64,000 nucleotides of DNA. It comes from Paracoccus acridae (GTDB lineage: Bacteria; Pseudomonadota; Alphaproteobacteria; Rhodobacterales; Rhodobacteraceae). The DNA is taken from NCBI RefSeq assembly GCF_014642735.1, contig NZ_BMIV01000009.1, forward strand, positions 41,224 through 105,223, in the 5' to 3' direction. This document shows, in pieces, positions 54,287 to 63,420 of this stretch. The translations under genes were made by a program, and so were the position numbers. The notes beneath the pieces were generated by a model, which saw nothing but the letters and a program-made list of their open reading frames with translations, was not told the DNA's origin and ran no database searches. Each line of letters opens with the position of its first letter. The first letter of the stretch is position 1.

Positions 54287-57268
54287 TTACGCCTTCAGCC
54301 GCGTGTTGTCGGGGTCATAGAACACGGTCGAGGTGACGCGCGCCTTGCGCACCCCGTCCGGCATGGGGATGAACACCGTCTCGCCCATCTTGTCGAACCC
54401 GCCCTCGATCACCGCCATGGCGATGGGATGGCCCATGGTGGACTGATAGGAGGAGGTGACATGGCCCACCATCTTCATGGGCTTGGGCTGGTTCGGATCC
54501 AGCACGATCTGCGCGCCCTCCTGCAGGGGGCTGCCGTCCTCGGTCAGCAGGCCCACAAGCTGCTTGCGGCCCTTGGCCGTGATGTCGGGACGCGACAAGG
54601 ACCGCTTGCCCACGAAGTCCTTCTTGGCCTTGCCGACCGCCCAGTCCAGGCCCGCATCCGCTGGCGTCACCGTACCGTCGGTGTCCTGGCCCACGATGAT
54701 ATAGCCCTTCTCGGCACGCAAAACGTGCATGGTTTCCGTGCCATAGGGGCAGATGTCATAGGGTTTGCCAGCCTCCATCAGCGCGGTCCACAGGGCCAGG
54801 CCGTGGCGGGCGGGGACGTTCACCTCGAAGCCGATCTCTCCGGTGAAGGACAGGCGGAACAGGCGTGCGGGCAGGCCCGCGACCGTGCATTCGGCGCAGG
54901 ACATGTGCGGGAAGTCGTCCCAGTCCACGCCCTGGACCAGCGGCTTCAGCATCGCCAGCGCGTTCGGCCCGTTCAGCGCGACGGTCGCCCATTGTTCCGT
55001 GGTCGAGGTCAGCCAGACATCCAGATCCGGCCATTCGGTCTGGAGGTAATCCTCCATCATCGTCAGCACACGCGCGGCGCCGCCGGTGGTGGTGGTGACG
55101 TGGAACAGGTCGGGTGACAGCCGCCCGATCACCCCATCGTCGCGGATGAAGCCATCCTCGCCCAGCAGCAGCCCATAGCGGCAGCGGCCGGGGGCCAGCT
55201 TGGTCCAGGGGTTGGTGTACATGCGGTTCATGAATTCGACCGCATCCGGCCCCGCTACCTCGATCTTGCCCAGGGTGGACGCGTCGAAGATGCCCAGGGA
55301 TGCCCGCGTGGCCTTGCATTCGCGCAGGACGGCGGCGTGCATGTCTTCCCCGGGTTTGGGGAAATACCAGGCGCGGCGCCATTGGGCGACGGGTTCGAAG
55401 ACGGCGCCATTCGCCTCGGCCCAGGAATCGATGGGCGTCTTGCGGGTCAGCTGGAAGGTCTCGCCGCGCAGGTATCCGCAGAAGGCCCCGAAGCTGGTCG
55501 GCGTATAGGGTGGGCGGAAGGTCGTCAGCCCCACCTGCGGCGGCGCCTTGCCCAAGGCGTCGGCTGCGATCATCAACCCGTTGATGTTCGACATCTTGCC
55601 CTGGTCGGTCGCCATGCCGTTGGTGGTATAGCGCTTGACGTGTTCGATCGACCGCATCCCTTCGCGCACGGCCAGGCGGATGTCCTTGGCGGTCACGTCG
55701 TTCTGGAAGTCGATAAAGGCCCGCGCCTTGCCCGCATTGCCGTCGGTCGGCAGTTCGGTATGGCTGACCCCGGTGCCGGGCCGGTCGTTCGCCACGGTGA
55801 AGCGTCCCTCGTGGCCCGCGCGGCCCAGGCCTTGCAGCGCGCGCAGGCCCGCAGCCGCGCCATCCGCCAGCACTGCCTGATAGCCCCAGAGGCCCCGGCC
55901 CGCGCCCGCGATCTCGCATTCCTCGGTCTTGCGGTCGGGCAGGAAGGTGTTGCCGTCCGCGTCCCAGGCCAGCGACCCCTTGGTGTGCGAGAAGAGATGC
56001 AGCGAAGGCGTCCAGCCGCCCGACATCAGCAGGCAGTCGCAGGGGATGTCGCGGCCCCTGCCGACATGGGTGCCCCGCACGGGGGCGGCGCGGACGGATT
56101 TGACCCGCAGCCGGCCTCTGGTGGTGGTGACGGTATGGCCCGCCAGCACCTCGATCCCGCGCTTGCGGGCGCCGTCCAGCAGGTCGGGTCGGACCACGTC
56201 GCGCGTGTCGATGATCGCCGCGACGCGGGCGCCGTTGTCGGCCAGGTCGAAGGCCGCGTACCAGGCGCTGTCATGGCTGGTCAGGACGGCGGGACTGTCG
56301 CCCACCTTGACGCCATATCTGTGCAGATAGGTCTGGGCCGCGCCGGCCAGCATCACGCCGGGACGGTCGTTGCCGTCGAAGACCAGCGGCTTTTCCAGCG
56401 CGCCCTGCGCCAGCACGACCTGGCCCGCGCGCACCCGCCACATGCGTTCGCGGGGCGCGCCCTTGGGCGGGTTGTCCAGGTGATCCGTCAGCCGCTGGCA
56501 AAGGCCCACCATGTTCTGGTGGTAATAGCCGATGGCCGTGGTCCGCGTCATCAGCCGCACCCCGGCGGCCCGCAGGCGGCCCAGTTGCGCATCGACCCAG
56601 TCCCAGGCGGGCTTGCCGTCGATCTGCACGGCCGGGTCGGACAAAAGCGATCCGCCCATCTCCGCGTTCTCGTCCACCAGCGTCACATCCGCGCCCGACT
56701 GCGCCGCAGCCAGGGCCGCCGCGATCCCCGCAGGCCCGGCGCCGACGATCAGCACATCCGTGTGCAGATAGCGGCTGGCATAATGGTCGGGATCGACTTC
56801 CGTGGGCGACTTGCCCAGGCCCGCCGCGCCCCGGATCACGGGTTCATAGACCTTGTCCCAGAAGGATTTCGGCCACATGAAGGTCTTGTAGTAGAACCCG
56901 GCCGAGAACAGCATATAGGCCCGGTCGTTCACCGCGCCGATGTCAAAGGACAGCGACGGCCACTTGTTCTGGCTTTCCGTGACCAGGCCCGCCCGCAGTT
57001 CCTGGACGGTAGCGCGCGTGTTCGGCTCGAACCGGCCTGCGCCCCGGCTGGTGCCGATCAGGGCGTTCGGTTCCTCGGACCCGGCGGTCACGGGGCCGCG
57101 CGGGCGGTGATACTTGAAGGACCGACCCATCAGGTGGACGCCATTGGCCAGCAGGGCGGAGGCCACCGTATCGCCGCGAAGCCCGCGATAGGTCTTGCCG
57201 TCGAAGGTGAAGGAAACGGGCGCGGAATGATCGACGCGGCCCTTGCCCGGAATGCGAAAGCGGCTCAT
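54287..57268 (-). CDS. soxA: Sarcosine oxidase alpha subunit
   Basis: The 993-residue subunit has an N-terminal 2Fe-2S-type domain fold (~1-100), a NAD-binding Rossmann motif in DVLIVGAGPAGIAAALAAAQ near residue 173, and a C-terminal aminomethyltransferase (GCV_T/folate) region from about residue 610 containing LGIFDASTLGKIEVAGPDA and FTGEIGFEVNVPA. It carries the folate-linked half of the reaction while SoxB holds the sarcosine-oxidising flavins. The start overlaps the soxD stop as ATGA. Confidence 0.95.
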   Translation of the reverse strand: MSRFRIPGKGRVDHSAPVSFTFDGKTYRGLRGDTVASALLANGVHLMGRSFKYHRPRGPVTAGSEEPNALIGTSRGAGRFEPNTRATVQELRAGLVTESQNKWPSLSFDIGAVNDRAYMLFSAGFYYKTFMWPKSFWDKVYEPVIRGAAGLGKSPTEVDPDHYASRYLHTDVLIVGAGPAGIAAALAAAQSGADVTLVDENAEMGGSLLSDPAVQIDGKPAWDWVDAQLGRLRAAGVRLMTRTTAIGYYHQNMVGLCQRLTDHLDNPPKGAPRERMWRVRAGQVVLAQGALEKPLVFDGNDRPGVMLAGAAQTYLHRYGVKVGDSPAVLTSHDSAWYAAFDLADNGARVAAIIDTRDVVRPDLLDGARKRGIEVLAGHTVTTTRGRLRVKSVRAAPVRGTHVGRGRDIPCDCLLMSGGWTPSLHLFSHTKGSLAWDADGNTFLPDRKTEECEIAGAGRGLWGYQAVLADGAAAGLRALQGLGRAGHEGRFTVANDRPGTGVSHTELPTDGNAGKARAFIDFQNDVTAKDIRLAVREGMRSIEHVKRYTTNGMATDQGKMSNINGLMIAADALGKAPPQVGLTTFRPPYTPTSFGAFCGYLRGETFQLTRKTPIDSWAEANGAVFEPVAQWRRAWYFPKPGEDMHAAVLRECKATRASLGIFDASTLGKIEVAGPDAVEFMNRMYTNPWTKLAPGRCRYGLLLGEDGFIRDDGVIGRLSPDLFHVTTTTGGAARVLTMMEDYLQTEWPDLDVWLTSTTEQWATVALNGPNALAMLKPLVQGVDWDDFPHMSCAECTVAGLPARLFRLSFTGEIGFEVNVPARHGLALWTALMEAGKPYDICPYGTETMHVLRAEKGYIIVGQDTDGTVTPADAGLDWAVGKAKKDFVGKRSLSRPDITAKGRKQLVGLLTEDGSPLQEGAQIVLDPNQPKPMKMVGHVTSSYQSTMGHPIAMAVIEGGFDKMGETVFIPMPDGVRKARVTSTVFYDPDNTRLKA

Positions 57269-57558
57269 TCGGCGGCCTCATTGGTCAGGGTGGGACGGGC
57301 TTCGCCCGCCTTGTAGGTCATCAGGAATCGGTCGCTGACCGTGTCGCGCAGCGCGTTGAAGAAGCGCCCGCAGCCGATGTGGCGCCAGCGTTCGTAATGG
57401 GGCCCCCGCGCATTGGTGCGGATGAACAGGAAGTCGCGCCATTCCTCGTCCGACAGGGCCGACGGGTCGGCGGGACGCGCGATATGCGCCTCGCCCGCAT
57501 AGGTGAATTCCAGTTCCGGCAGGGTGTCTTCGCAATAAGGACAGTGGATCAGCAGCAT
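57265..57558 (-). CDS. soxD: Sarcosine oxidase delta subunit
   Basis: The 97-residue subunit has a zinc-ribbon-like N-terminus (LLIHCPYCEDTLPELEF) and the second ligand region GPHYERWRHIGCGRFF near residue 72. It is a structural zinc subunit of the heterotetramer. It sits between soxB (10-bp gap) and soxA (4-bp overlap). Confidence 0.93.
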   Translation of the reverse strand: MLLIHCPYCEDTLPELEFTYAGEAHIARPADPSALSDEEWRDFLFIRTNARGPHYERWRHIGCGRFFNALRDTVSDRFLMTYKAGEARPTLTNEAAE

Positions 57559-57568
57559 GGCAGGTTCC

Positions 57569-58822
57569 TCAATGCGCGACGGCAGCGGCGGCGGCTTCGT
57601 CGATCAGCCGTCCGGTGGTGAAGCGTTCCAGCGTGAAGGGCGCGTTCAGCGGATGCGGTTCGTCCTTGGCCACAGTGTATGCCAGCAGATGCGCCGCCCC
57701 CGGCGTGGCCTTGAAGCCGCCCGTGCCCCAGCCGCAGTTGACGTAAAGGCCTTTGATGGGTGTCTTGCCCAGGATGGCGGACCGGTCGGGGGTCACATCG
57801 ACGATGCCGCCCCATTTGCGCAGCATCCGCATCCGCGTGAAGATCGGGAAGACCTCGCAGATGGCGGCCACGGTATGTTCGATCAGCGGCAGGCCGCCGC
57901 GCTGCGAATAGCTGGTGTATTGGTCGGTGCCGGACCCGATCACCAGTTCGCCCTTGTCGGACTGGCTGATATAGGCGTGGACGGTGTTCGACATGACCAC
58001 GCAGGGGAAGATCGGCTTCACCGGCTCGCTGACAAGCGCCTGGAGGGGGAAGCTTTCGAGCGGCATCCGCAGCCCGGCGCTGTCCATCACGACGCTGGTG
58101 TTGCCCGCCGCCGACACAGCGACCTTCTTGGCGCGGATGAAGCCCTTGGCGGTATCGACGCCGATCACCGCGCCGTCCGGTCCGCGCCGAATCGCGTTGA
58201 CCGCGCAGTTCTGGATGATGTCCACCCCCCGCGCGGCGGCGGCGCGGGCATAGCCCCAGGCCACCGCGTCATGGCGCGCCGTGCCCGCCCGCATCTGCAA
58301 GGCCCCGCCCATCACCGGATAGCGCGCGTCGGGCGAAATGTTCAGCGGCGGGCAGAAGGCCTTGCATTCCTCCTTGGACAGCCAGCGGTTATCGACGCCG
58401 TTCAGCCGGTTCGAGTTCACATGCCGCTGGAAGGACTGCACGTCATGGACGTTATGCGCCAGCATCAGCACGCCGCGCTTGGAATACATGACGTTGTAGT
58501 TCAGCTCCTGGGACAGGTTGTCCCACAGATCCAGCGCATGGTCATACAGCTTGGCGCTTTCGTCATACAGGTAGTTCGACCGGATGATCGTGGTGTTGCG
58601 GCCCGTGTTGCCGCCGCCCAGCCAGCCCTTGTCGATCACCGCGACATTGGTGATGCCGTGTTCCTTGGCCAGGTAATAGGCCGCGCCCAAGCCATGCCCG
58701 CCCGCGCCGACGATCACCACGTCATATTCGGCCTTGGGCTGGCTGTCGGGCCATTGTTCGCGCCAACCCTTGTGGCCGTTGAGCGCCTGTTTGAGCAGCG
58801 AAAAGGCGGAAAAATGGGTCAT
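57569..58822 (-). CDS. soxB: Sarcosine oxidase beta subunit
   Basis: This 417-residue FAD-dependent oxidoreductase oxidises sarcosine. It has a dinucleotide-binding motif in [18 protein letters not shown] near residue 33 and the [14 protein letters not shown] region near 70, which typifies SoxB rather than the D-amino acid dehydrogenases. Family proteins carry non-covalent FAD and a covalent FMN shared with SoxA. It heads the soxBDAG operon; a divergent GlxA-type regulator starts 104 bp upstream. Confidence 0.94.
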   Translation of the reverse strand: MTHFSAFSLLKQALNGHKGWREQWPDSQPKAEYDVVIVGAGGHGLGAAYYLAKEHGITNVAVIDKGWLGGGNTGRNTTIIRSNYLYDESAKLYDHALDLWDNLSQELNYNVMYSKRGVLMLAHNVHDVQSFQRHVNSNRLNGVDNRWLSKEECKAFCPPLNISPDARYPVMGGALQMRAGTARHDAVAWGYARAAAARGVDIIQNCAVNAIRRGPDGAVIGVDTAKGFIRAKKVAVSAAGNTSVVMDSAGLRMPLESFPLQALVSEPVKPIFPCVVMSNTVHAYISQSDKGELVIGSGTDQYTSYSQRGGLPLIEHTVAAICEVFPIFTRMRMLRKWGGIVDVTPDRSAILGKTPIKGLYVNCGWGTGGFKATPGAAHLLAYTVAKDEPHPLNAPFTLERFTTGRLIDEAAAAAVAH

Positions 58823-58925
58823 GGCTGGCGAACCTTGCAGGGGCGAATCCGGTATGGTTCGAAACTGCCAGAAAGGGCCTGGTCATGACTGGATGGCTGC
58901 GCCAGGAAAATGTTATATTTGCGTC

Positions 58926-59924
58926 ATGCGCGATACCGTTCTTCCCAAGCCCGATTCCCTTCGCCTGCGCGTCGGCTTTCTGCTGGCCCGGCGCTTCACC
59001 CTGTCGGCCTTCGCCAACTTCGTGGACGTGCTGCGGCTGGCCGCGGACGAGGGCGACCGATCCCGTCCGATCCGCTGTTCCTGGCGGGTGCTGGCGACAT
59101 CGGGCCAGCCGGTGCAGTCAAGCTGCGGCATCGCCGTGTCGCCGGGCGAGAAGCTGGGCGATCCGTCGCGCTTCGACTATATCGTCGTGGTCGGCGGCCT
59201 GATCGACGAGATCGAGCGGCTTGAACCCGAATACACCGCCTTCCTGCACCGCGCGGCCAAGGCGGGGGTGCCGCTGGTGGGCGTCTGCACGGGGGCCTTC
59301 ATCCTGCACCGGGCGGGGCTGATGAATGGATACCGCTGTTGCGTCAGCTGGTTCCACCACGAGGATTTCCTGGAACAGTTCGACGGGCTGCGCCCCGTGT
59401 CCGACCGCATCTTCGTGGTGGACCGCGACCGGCTGACCTGTTCGGGGGGCGCCAGTTCCGCGCATCTGGCGGCCTTCCTGATCGACCGGCACATCGGTCG
59501 GGCGGCGGCGCAGAAAAGCCTGCACATCATGATCATCGACGAGGCGATGGCCGCCGACGATCCCCAGCCCGGTTTGCCGCTGGAATTGAAGTCCGACGAC
59601 CCGCTGGTCCGCCGCGCCCTGCTGATGCTGCAGCAGAACATGGATTCGCCGCCCCCGGTGGCCGAGGTGGCCGCCCATCTTCAGGTCAGCCGCCGCAAGC
59701 TGGAACGCCATTTCGCCGCTTCCCTGTCGATGTCGCCGGCCGATGCCTTCATGCGCATCCGCCTGTCCCAGGTGCGGATGCTGCTGTCACGCCCCGACCG
59801 CACCATCAGCCAGGTCGCCGCCGAAACCGGGTTTTGCGACGCATCCCACCTGATCCGCGTGTTCCGCGACACGGTCGGGATGACGCCCGAGCAATGGCGG
59901 AGGACCGGTCAGGTCCAAGCCTGA
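58926..59924 (+). CDS. GlxA-family AraC-type regulator next to sarcosine oxidase
   Basis: The 332-residue regulator has an N-terminal DJ-1/PfpI-like domain (LRVGFLLARRFTLSAFANFV; the elbow segment GVCTGAFILHRAGLM near residue 121) and a C-terminal AraC helix-turn-helix pair (PVAEVAAHLQVSRRKLERHF and ISQVAAETGFCDASHLIRVF). Such proteins (GbdR, CdhR, SouR group) often activate betaine, carnitine or sarcosine catabolism. Divergence from soxB suggests it controls soxBDAG. Confidence 0.87.
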   Translation: MRDTVLPKPDSLRLRVGFLLARRFTLSAFANFVDVLRLAADEGDRSRPIRCSWRVLATSGQPVQSSCGIAVSPGEKLGDPSRFDYIVVVGGLIDEIERLEPEYTAFLHRAAKAGVPLVGVCTGAFILHRAGLMNGYRCCVSWFHHEDFLEQFDGLRPVSDRIFVVDRDRLTCSGGASSAHLAAFLIDRHIGRAAAQKSLHIMIIDEAMAADDPQPGLPLELKSDDPLVRRALLMLQQNMDSPPPVAEVAAHLQVSRRKLERHFAASLSMSPADAFMRIRLSQVRMLLSRPDRTISQVAAETGFCDASHLIRVFRDTVGMTPEQWRRTGQVQA

Positions 59925-59998
59925 TCCTGTCCCCGCCGCCACATGTCAGGCCCCAGGGTTGACCGCCATGTAGGGTGCGTGCTTGCACGCACCATGCC

Positions 59999-61024
59999 TC
60001 AGCTTGCCAGGGCCAGGACCGTGTCGGAACACCCAGGCAGCGCGACCACGGTGCCGGCCTTCTGCACCCCCCGTTCGCGGTATGGCGATGTCCCATAGCG
60101 GTCCCGATAGCATTTCGAGAAATGCGAGGAACTGGAGAATCCGCAGGCGATGGCGATCTCGATCAATGGCAGGTCGGTGTTCAGCAGCAACTGCCGCGCG
60201 CGGGTCAGGCGGGCTTCCAGGTAATAGCGTTTCGGGCTGCGGTTCAGATACCGCATGAACAGCCGTTCCAACTGGCGGGTGGACATGCCCGCATCGGCCG
60301 CAAGCCGCGAGGGGCTGACGGGGTTTTCCAGGTTCGCCTCGATCCGCGCCACCACGGCGGCCAGGCGGGGATGGCGGATGCCGATGCGGGTGGCGATGGA
60401 CAGCCGCTGGTGATCGCGCCCCGTGCGGATCGTGGTATGCAGCATCTGGTCGGCGATCTGGGACGCCAGATCCGCCCCCTGCGCCTGGCCGATCACATGC
60501 AGCATCATGTCGATCGAGGATGTGCCGCCCCCCGCCGTCAGCCGCGCGCCGTCATCCACGAAGACCTGCCGGTGCAGATCGACCTCGGGGAAGGTTTCGG
60601 TGAAGGAATCGTGGTTTTCCCAGTGGATCGTGGCGCGCCGCCCGTCCAGCAGCCCCGCCTTGGCCAGCACATGGGCGCCCGTGCAGACGGCGCCCAGCGT
60701 CACCCCCGCCCGGGCCTGCCTGCGCAGCCATGCCAGCACCGGCCGCGTCGCCTGCGCGGTGATCGCGTCGCCCCCGCAGACGATCACCACATCGTCGCGA
60801 CCCAGGGTGACATCATCGTCGAACCCGCCGTCCAGCCGGATCTGCGATCCGTTGGAACAAGTCGCGAATCCGCCCTCGGCCCCGATCAGGCGCCAGTCGT
60901 AAAGCTGGGTGCCGGCCATCTTGTTGGCCAGGCGCAGGGCATCCAGTGCCGCAGCGAATGGCAGCATGGTGAAGCGGTTCAGAAGCAGGAAGGTGAAGCG
61001 CCGGGGGGTGGAAGACTGTGCCAT
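59999..61024 (-). CDS. Second GlxA-family AraC-type regulator
   Basis: This 341-residue regulator has the same architecture: a DJ-1-like sensor domain (FTFLLLNRFTMLPFAAALDA; LGAVCTGAHVLAKAGLL near residue 136) and an AraC DNA-binding domain (SPSRLAADAGMSTRQLERLF and LIEIAIACGFSSSSHFSKCY). It resembles GbdR-like activators of glycine betaine use. It converges with the regulator at 58926, and the two are clearly distinct in sequence rather than a recent duplicate. Confidence 0.86.
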   Translation of the reverse strand: MAQSSTPRRFTFLLLNRFTMLPFAAALDALRLANKMAGTQLYDWRLIGAEGGFATCSNGSQIRLDGGFDDDVTLGRDDVVIVCGGDAITAQATRPVLAWLRRQARAGVTLGAVCTGAHVLAKAGLLDGRRATIHWENHDSFTETFPEVDLHRQVFVDDGARLTAGGGTSSIDMMLHVIGQAQGADLASQIADQMLHTTIRTGRDHQRLSIATRIGIRHPRLAAVVARIEANLENPVSPSRLAADAGMSTRQLERLFMRYLNRSPKRYYLEARLTRARQLLLNTDLPLIEIAIACGFSSSSHFSKCYRDRYGTSPYRERGVQKAGTVVALPGCSDTVLALAS

Positions 61025-61156
61025 GGATCACCTATCGCGCGACGCTGCGGACGTTTCGTGACGCAGCGTGACAGAGAGCGCCGCCGCCGGGATGGATCTT
61101 CGCGACAAAATGATATGAGGCTTGCGGCACGGCCCCAAGACCTTGGCCTGGGGCAG

Positions 61157-61912
61157 CTAGCGCAGCACGCGCCGTAGCCCGTCCTGCACCTTCAGAAGCG
61201 CCTCCAGATACAGCCGGGCCAGATCGGCCGCATCCGCCTGGACGGCCGCGACCCCGGTATTCAGCGCCGCCACGACGCGGCCATGCACGGAAAGAAGCGG
61301 CACGGCGATCGACCGCAGGCCCAGTTCGACCTCCTGGTCGATGACCGCGTATCCGTCGCGGCGGGCGGCATCGACGCGGGCCATGATCTCGGCCGGGTCG
61401 GTCAGGCTGTGGGGGGTGCGCGGGGTCAGGTCGGAGGCCTCGACGATGGCGCGGGCCTCGGGGGCGGGCAGGGCCGCCAGCAGCACCCGGCCCATCGACG
61501 TGCAATGCGCGGGCAGGCGCGATCCGGGCATCAACCCGATGGACATGACCCGCCGCTGGGCCGCCCGGGCCAGATAGACGATCTCGGTCCCGTCCAGGAT
61601 CGACACGGATGTGGACTGGCCGATCCGGTCCGACAACTGGTCCAGCCAGGGCTGCACCATCTGCGCCAGGGGCATCGCGGCCAGGGCCCCCATGCCCAGC
61701 CGCAGCACGCGGGCGGTCAGCGTGAAGAACTTGCCGTCGTAATCGGCATAGCCCAGCTGATGCAGCGTCAGCAGGCATCGCCGCGCCGTGGCGCGATCAA
61801 GCCCGGTGGCGTCGGATACATCGGAAATCGACATGCGGGGGTGTTCGGCGCGAAACGCCTCGATCACGCGCAGGCCCTTGGCAAGGGATCCGATGGTGTC
61901 CTTGTTCGCCAT
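61157..61912 (-). CDS. pcaR: IclR-family regulator, PcaR/PobR type
   Basis: The 251-residue protein has an IclR helix-turn-helix (MSISDVSDATGLDRATARRC, residues ~27-46) and a C-terminal effector domain with SIGLMPGSRLPAHCTSMGRV, the pattern of protocatechuate-pathway regulators. It diverges from pcaI by a 104-bp gap that includes direct repeats ATGCGCAC at 61911 and 61950. 3-Oxoadipate or protocatechuate is the likely effector by family knowledge. Confidence 0.82.
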   Translation of the reverse strand: MANKDTIGSLAKGLRVIEAFRAEHPRMSISDVSDATGLDRATARRCLLTLHQLGYADYDGKFFTLTARVLRLGMGALAAMPLAQMVQPWLDQLSDRIGQSTSVSILDGTEIVYLARAAQRRVMSIGLMPGSRLPAHCTSMGRVLLAALPAPEARAIVEASDLTPRTPHSLTDPAEIMARVDAARRDGYAVIDQEVELGLRSIAVPLLSVHGRVVAALNTGVAAVQADAADLARLYLEALLKVQDGLRRVLR

Positions 61913-62016
61913 GCGCACTGATTCAGGCGCGCTGCGAACAAAAGTCAAGATGCGCACGAAAAGCCTGTGCAGCATGGCGCGCCGGATCTAAGGGCGAAGG
62001 AAACGCAGGAGGATCC

Positions 62017-62751
62017 ATGGACAAGCGCATTGCGACCCTGGCCGAAGCCGTGGCCGACATTCCCGACGGCGCATCGGTCATGATCGGCGGTTTCGGCGGA
62101 TCGGGTGCGCCGATCGAACTGATCCACGCCCTGATCGACCGTTACTTGGCGACCGGCAGCCCCCGGAACCTGACCATCATCAACAACAACGCGGGCAACG
62201 GCCATGTCGGCATCGCGGCCATGATCGAACAGGGCATGGTCGCGAAGATGGTCTGTTCCTTCCCCCGATCCGCCGATCCCCGCGTCTTCACCGACAAGTA
62301 CCTGGCCGGAGAGATCGCGCTGGAACTGGTCCCCCAAGGCACCCTGGCCGAACGCATCCGCGCGGGCGGGGCGGGGATCCCAGCCTTCTATACGCCCACG
62401 GGCTTCGGCACCGATCTGGCCAAGGGCAAGCCGGTGGCGGAGTTCGACGGGCGCAGCTATGTCCAGGAACGCTGGCTCAAGGCCGACTTCGCGCTGATCA
62501 AGGCGGAAACCGGCGACAGCTTGGGCAACCTGACCTATCGCATGGCCGCGCGGAACTTCGCGCCCCTCATGGCGATGGCTGCGGCGCGCACGGTAGTGCA
62601 GGTCAGCCGCGCGGTGGAACCCGGCGGCATCGACCCGGAAGCGGTCGTCACCCCCGGCATCTTCGTGGACGCCATCGTGACCGTTCCCGACCCTGCGCAC
62701 GAAGAAGACCTGAACCGCGCCAATGCGCATCATCCAAAGGTGACGGCATGA
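62017..62751 (+). CDS. pcaI: 3-oxoadipate CoA-transferase subunit A
   Basis: The 244-residue alpha subunit of family I CoA-transferases has SVMIGGFGGSGAPIELIHAL near residue 26 and the NNNAGNGHVGIAAM segment. It transfers CoA from succinyl-CoA to 3-oxoadipate in the beta-ketoadipate pathway. RBS AGGAGG. The stop overlaps pcaJ (ATGA). Confidence 0.92.
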   Translation: MDKRIATLAEAVADIPDGASVMIGGFGGSGAPIELIHALIDRYLATGSPRNLTIINNNAGNGHVGIAAMIEQGMVAKMVCSFPRSADPRVFTDKYLAGEIALELVPQGTLAERIRAGGAGIPAFYTPTGFGTDLAKGKPVAEFDGRSYVQERWLKADFALIKAETGDSLGNLTYRMAARNFAPLMAMAAARTVVQVSRAVEPGGIDPEAVVTPGIFVDAIVTVPDPAHEEDLNRANAHHPKVTA

Positions 62752-63419
62752 CCGCCAAGCTGACCAATGCCCAGATTGCCTGGCGTGCCGCCCAGGACAT
62801 CCAGGACGGCGCCTATGTGAACCTGGGGATCGGCTTCCCGGAAATGGTCGCCCGCTTCCAGCCTCCCGGCCGCCAGGCGATCTTTCACACCGAAAACGGC
62901 ATCCTGGGCTTCGGAGAGGCCCCCGCGCCGGGCGCGGAGGACTGGGATCTGATCAATGCGGGCAAGAAGGCCGTGACGATCAAGCCCGGCACCGCCTTCT
63001 TCCACCATGCCGACAGCTTCGCCATGGTGCGGGGTGGTCACCTGGACGTGGCGATCCTGGGCGCCTATCAGGTGGCCCAGAACGGCGATCTGGCCAACTG
63101 GTCCACGGGACCGAAGGGCGTGCCCGCCGTAGGGGGCGCGATGGATCTGGTCCATGGCGCGAAACGCGTGGCGGTCATCACCGACCATGTCACCAAGGAC
63201 GGAAAGCCCAAGCTGGTGGAGGCTTGCGCCTTGCCGCTGACCGGGGTGGCCTGCGTCACGCGCATCTATACCTCGCTGGCCGTCGTGGACATCAAGGGCG
63301 GGCATTTCGTGCTGCGCGAAAAGCTGGCGGCGCTGTCCTTCGACGACCTGCAATCCCTGACCGGCGCGCCCCTTCACCTGGATGGCGACGTGGCCGAGTT
63401 GATCGTCCCCGAGGTTTGA
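62748..63419 (+). CDS. pcaJ: 3-oxoadipate CoA-transferase subunit B
   Basis: The 223-residue beta subunit contains YVNLGIGFPEMVA near residue 24 and the catalytic glutamate in HTENGILGFG near residue 47, which forms the glutamyl-CoA thioester. It starts in the pcaI stop codon and is followed after one base by pcaF. Confidence 0.93.
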   Translation: MTAKLTNAQIAWRAAQDIQDGAYVNLGIGFPEMVARFQPPGRQAIFHTENGILGFGEAPAPGAEDWDLINAGKKAVTIKPGTAFFHHADSFAMVRGGHLDVAILGAYQVAQNGDLANWSTGPKGVPAVGGAMDLVHGAKRVAVITDHVTKDGKPKLVEACALPLTGVACVTRIYTSLAVVDIKGGHFVLREKLAALSFDDLQSLTGAPLHLDGDVAELIVPEV

Positions 63420-63420
63420 G

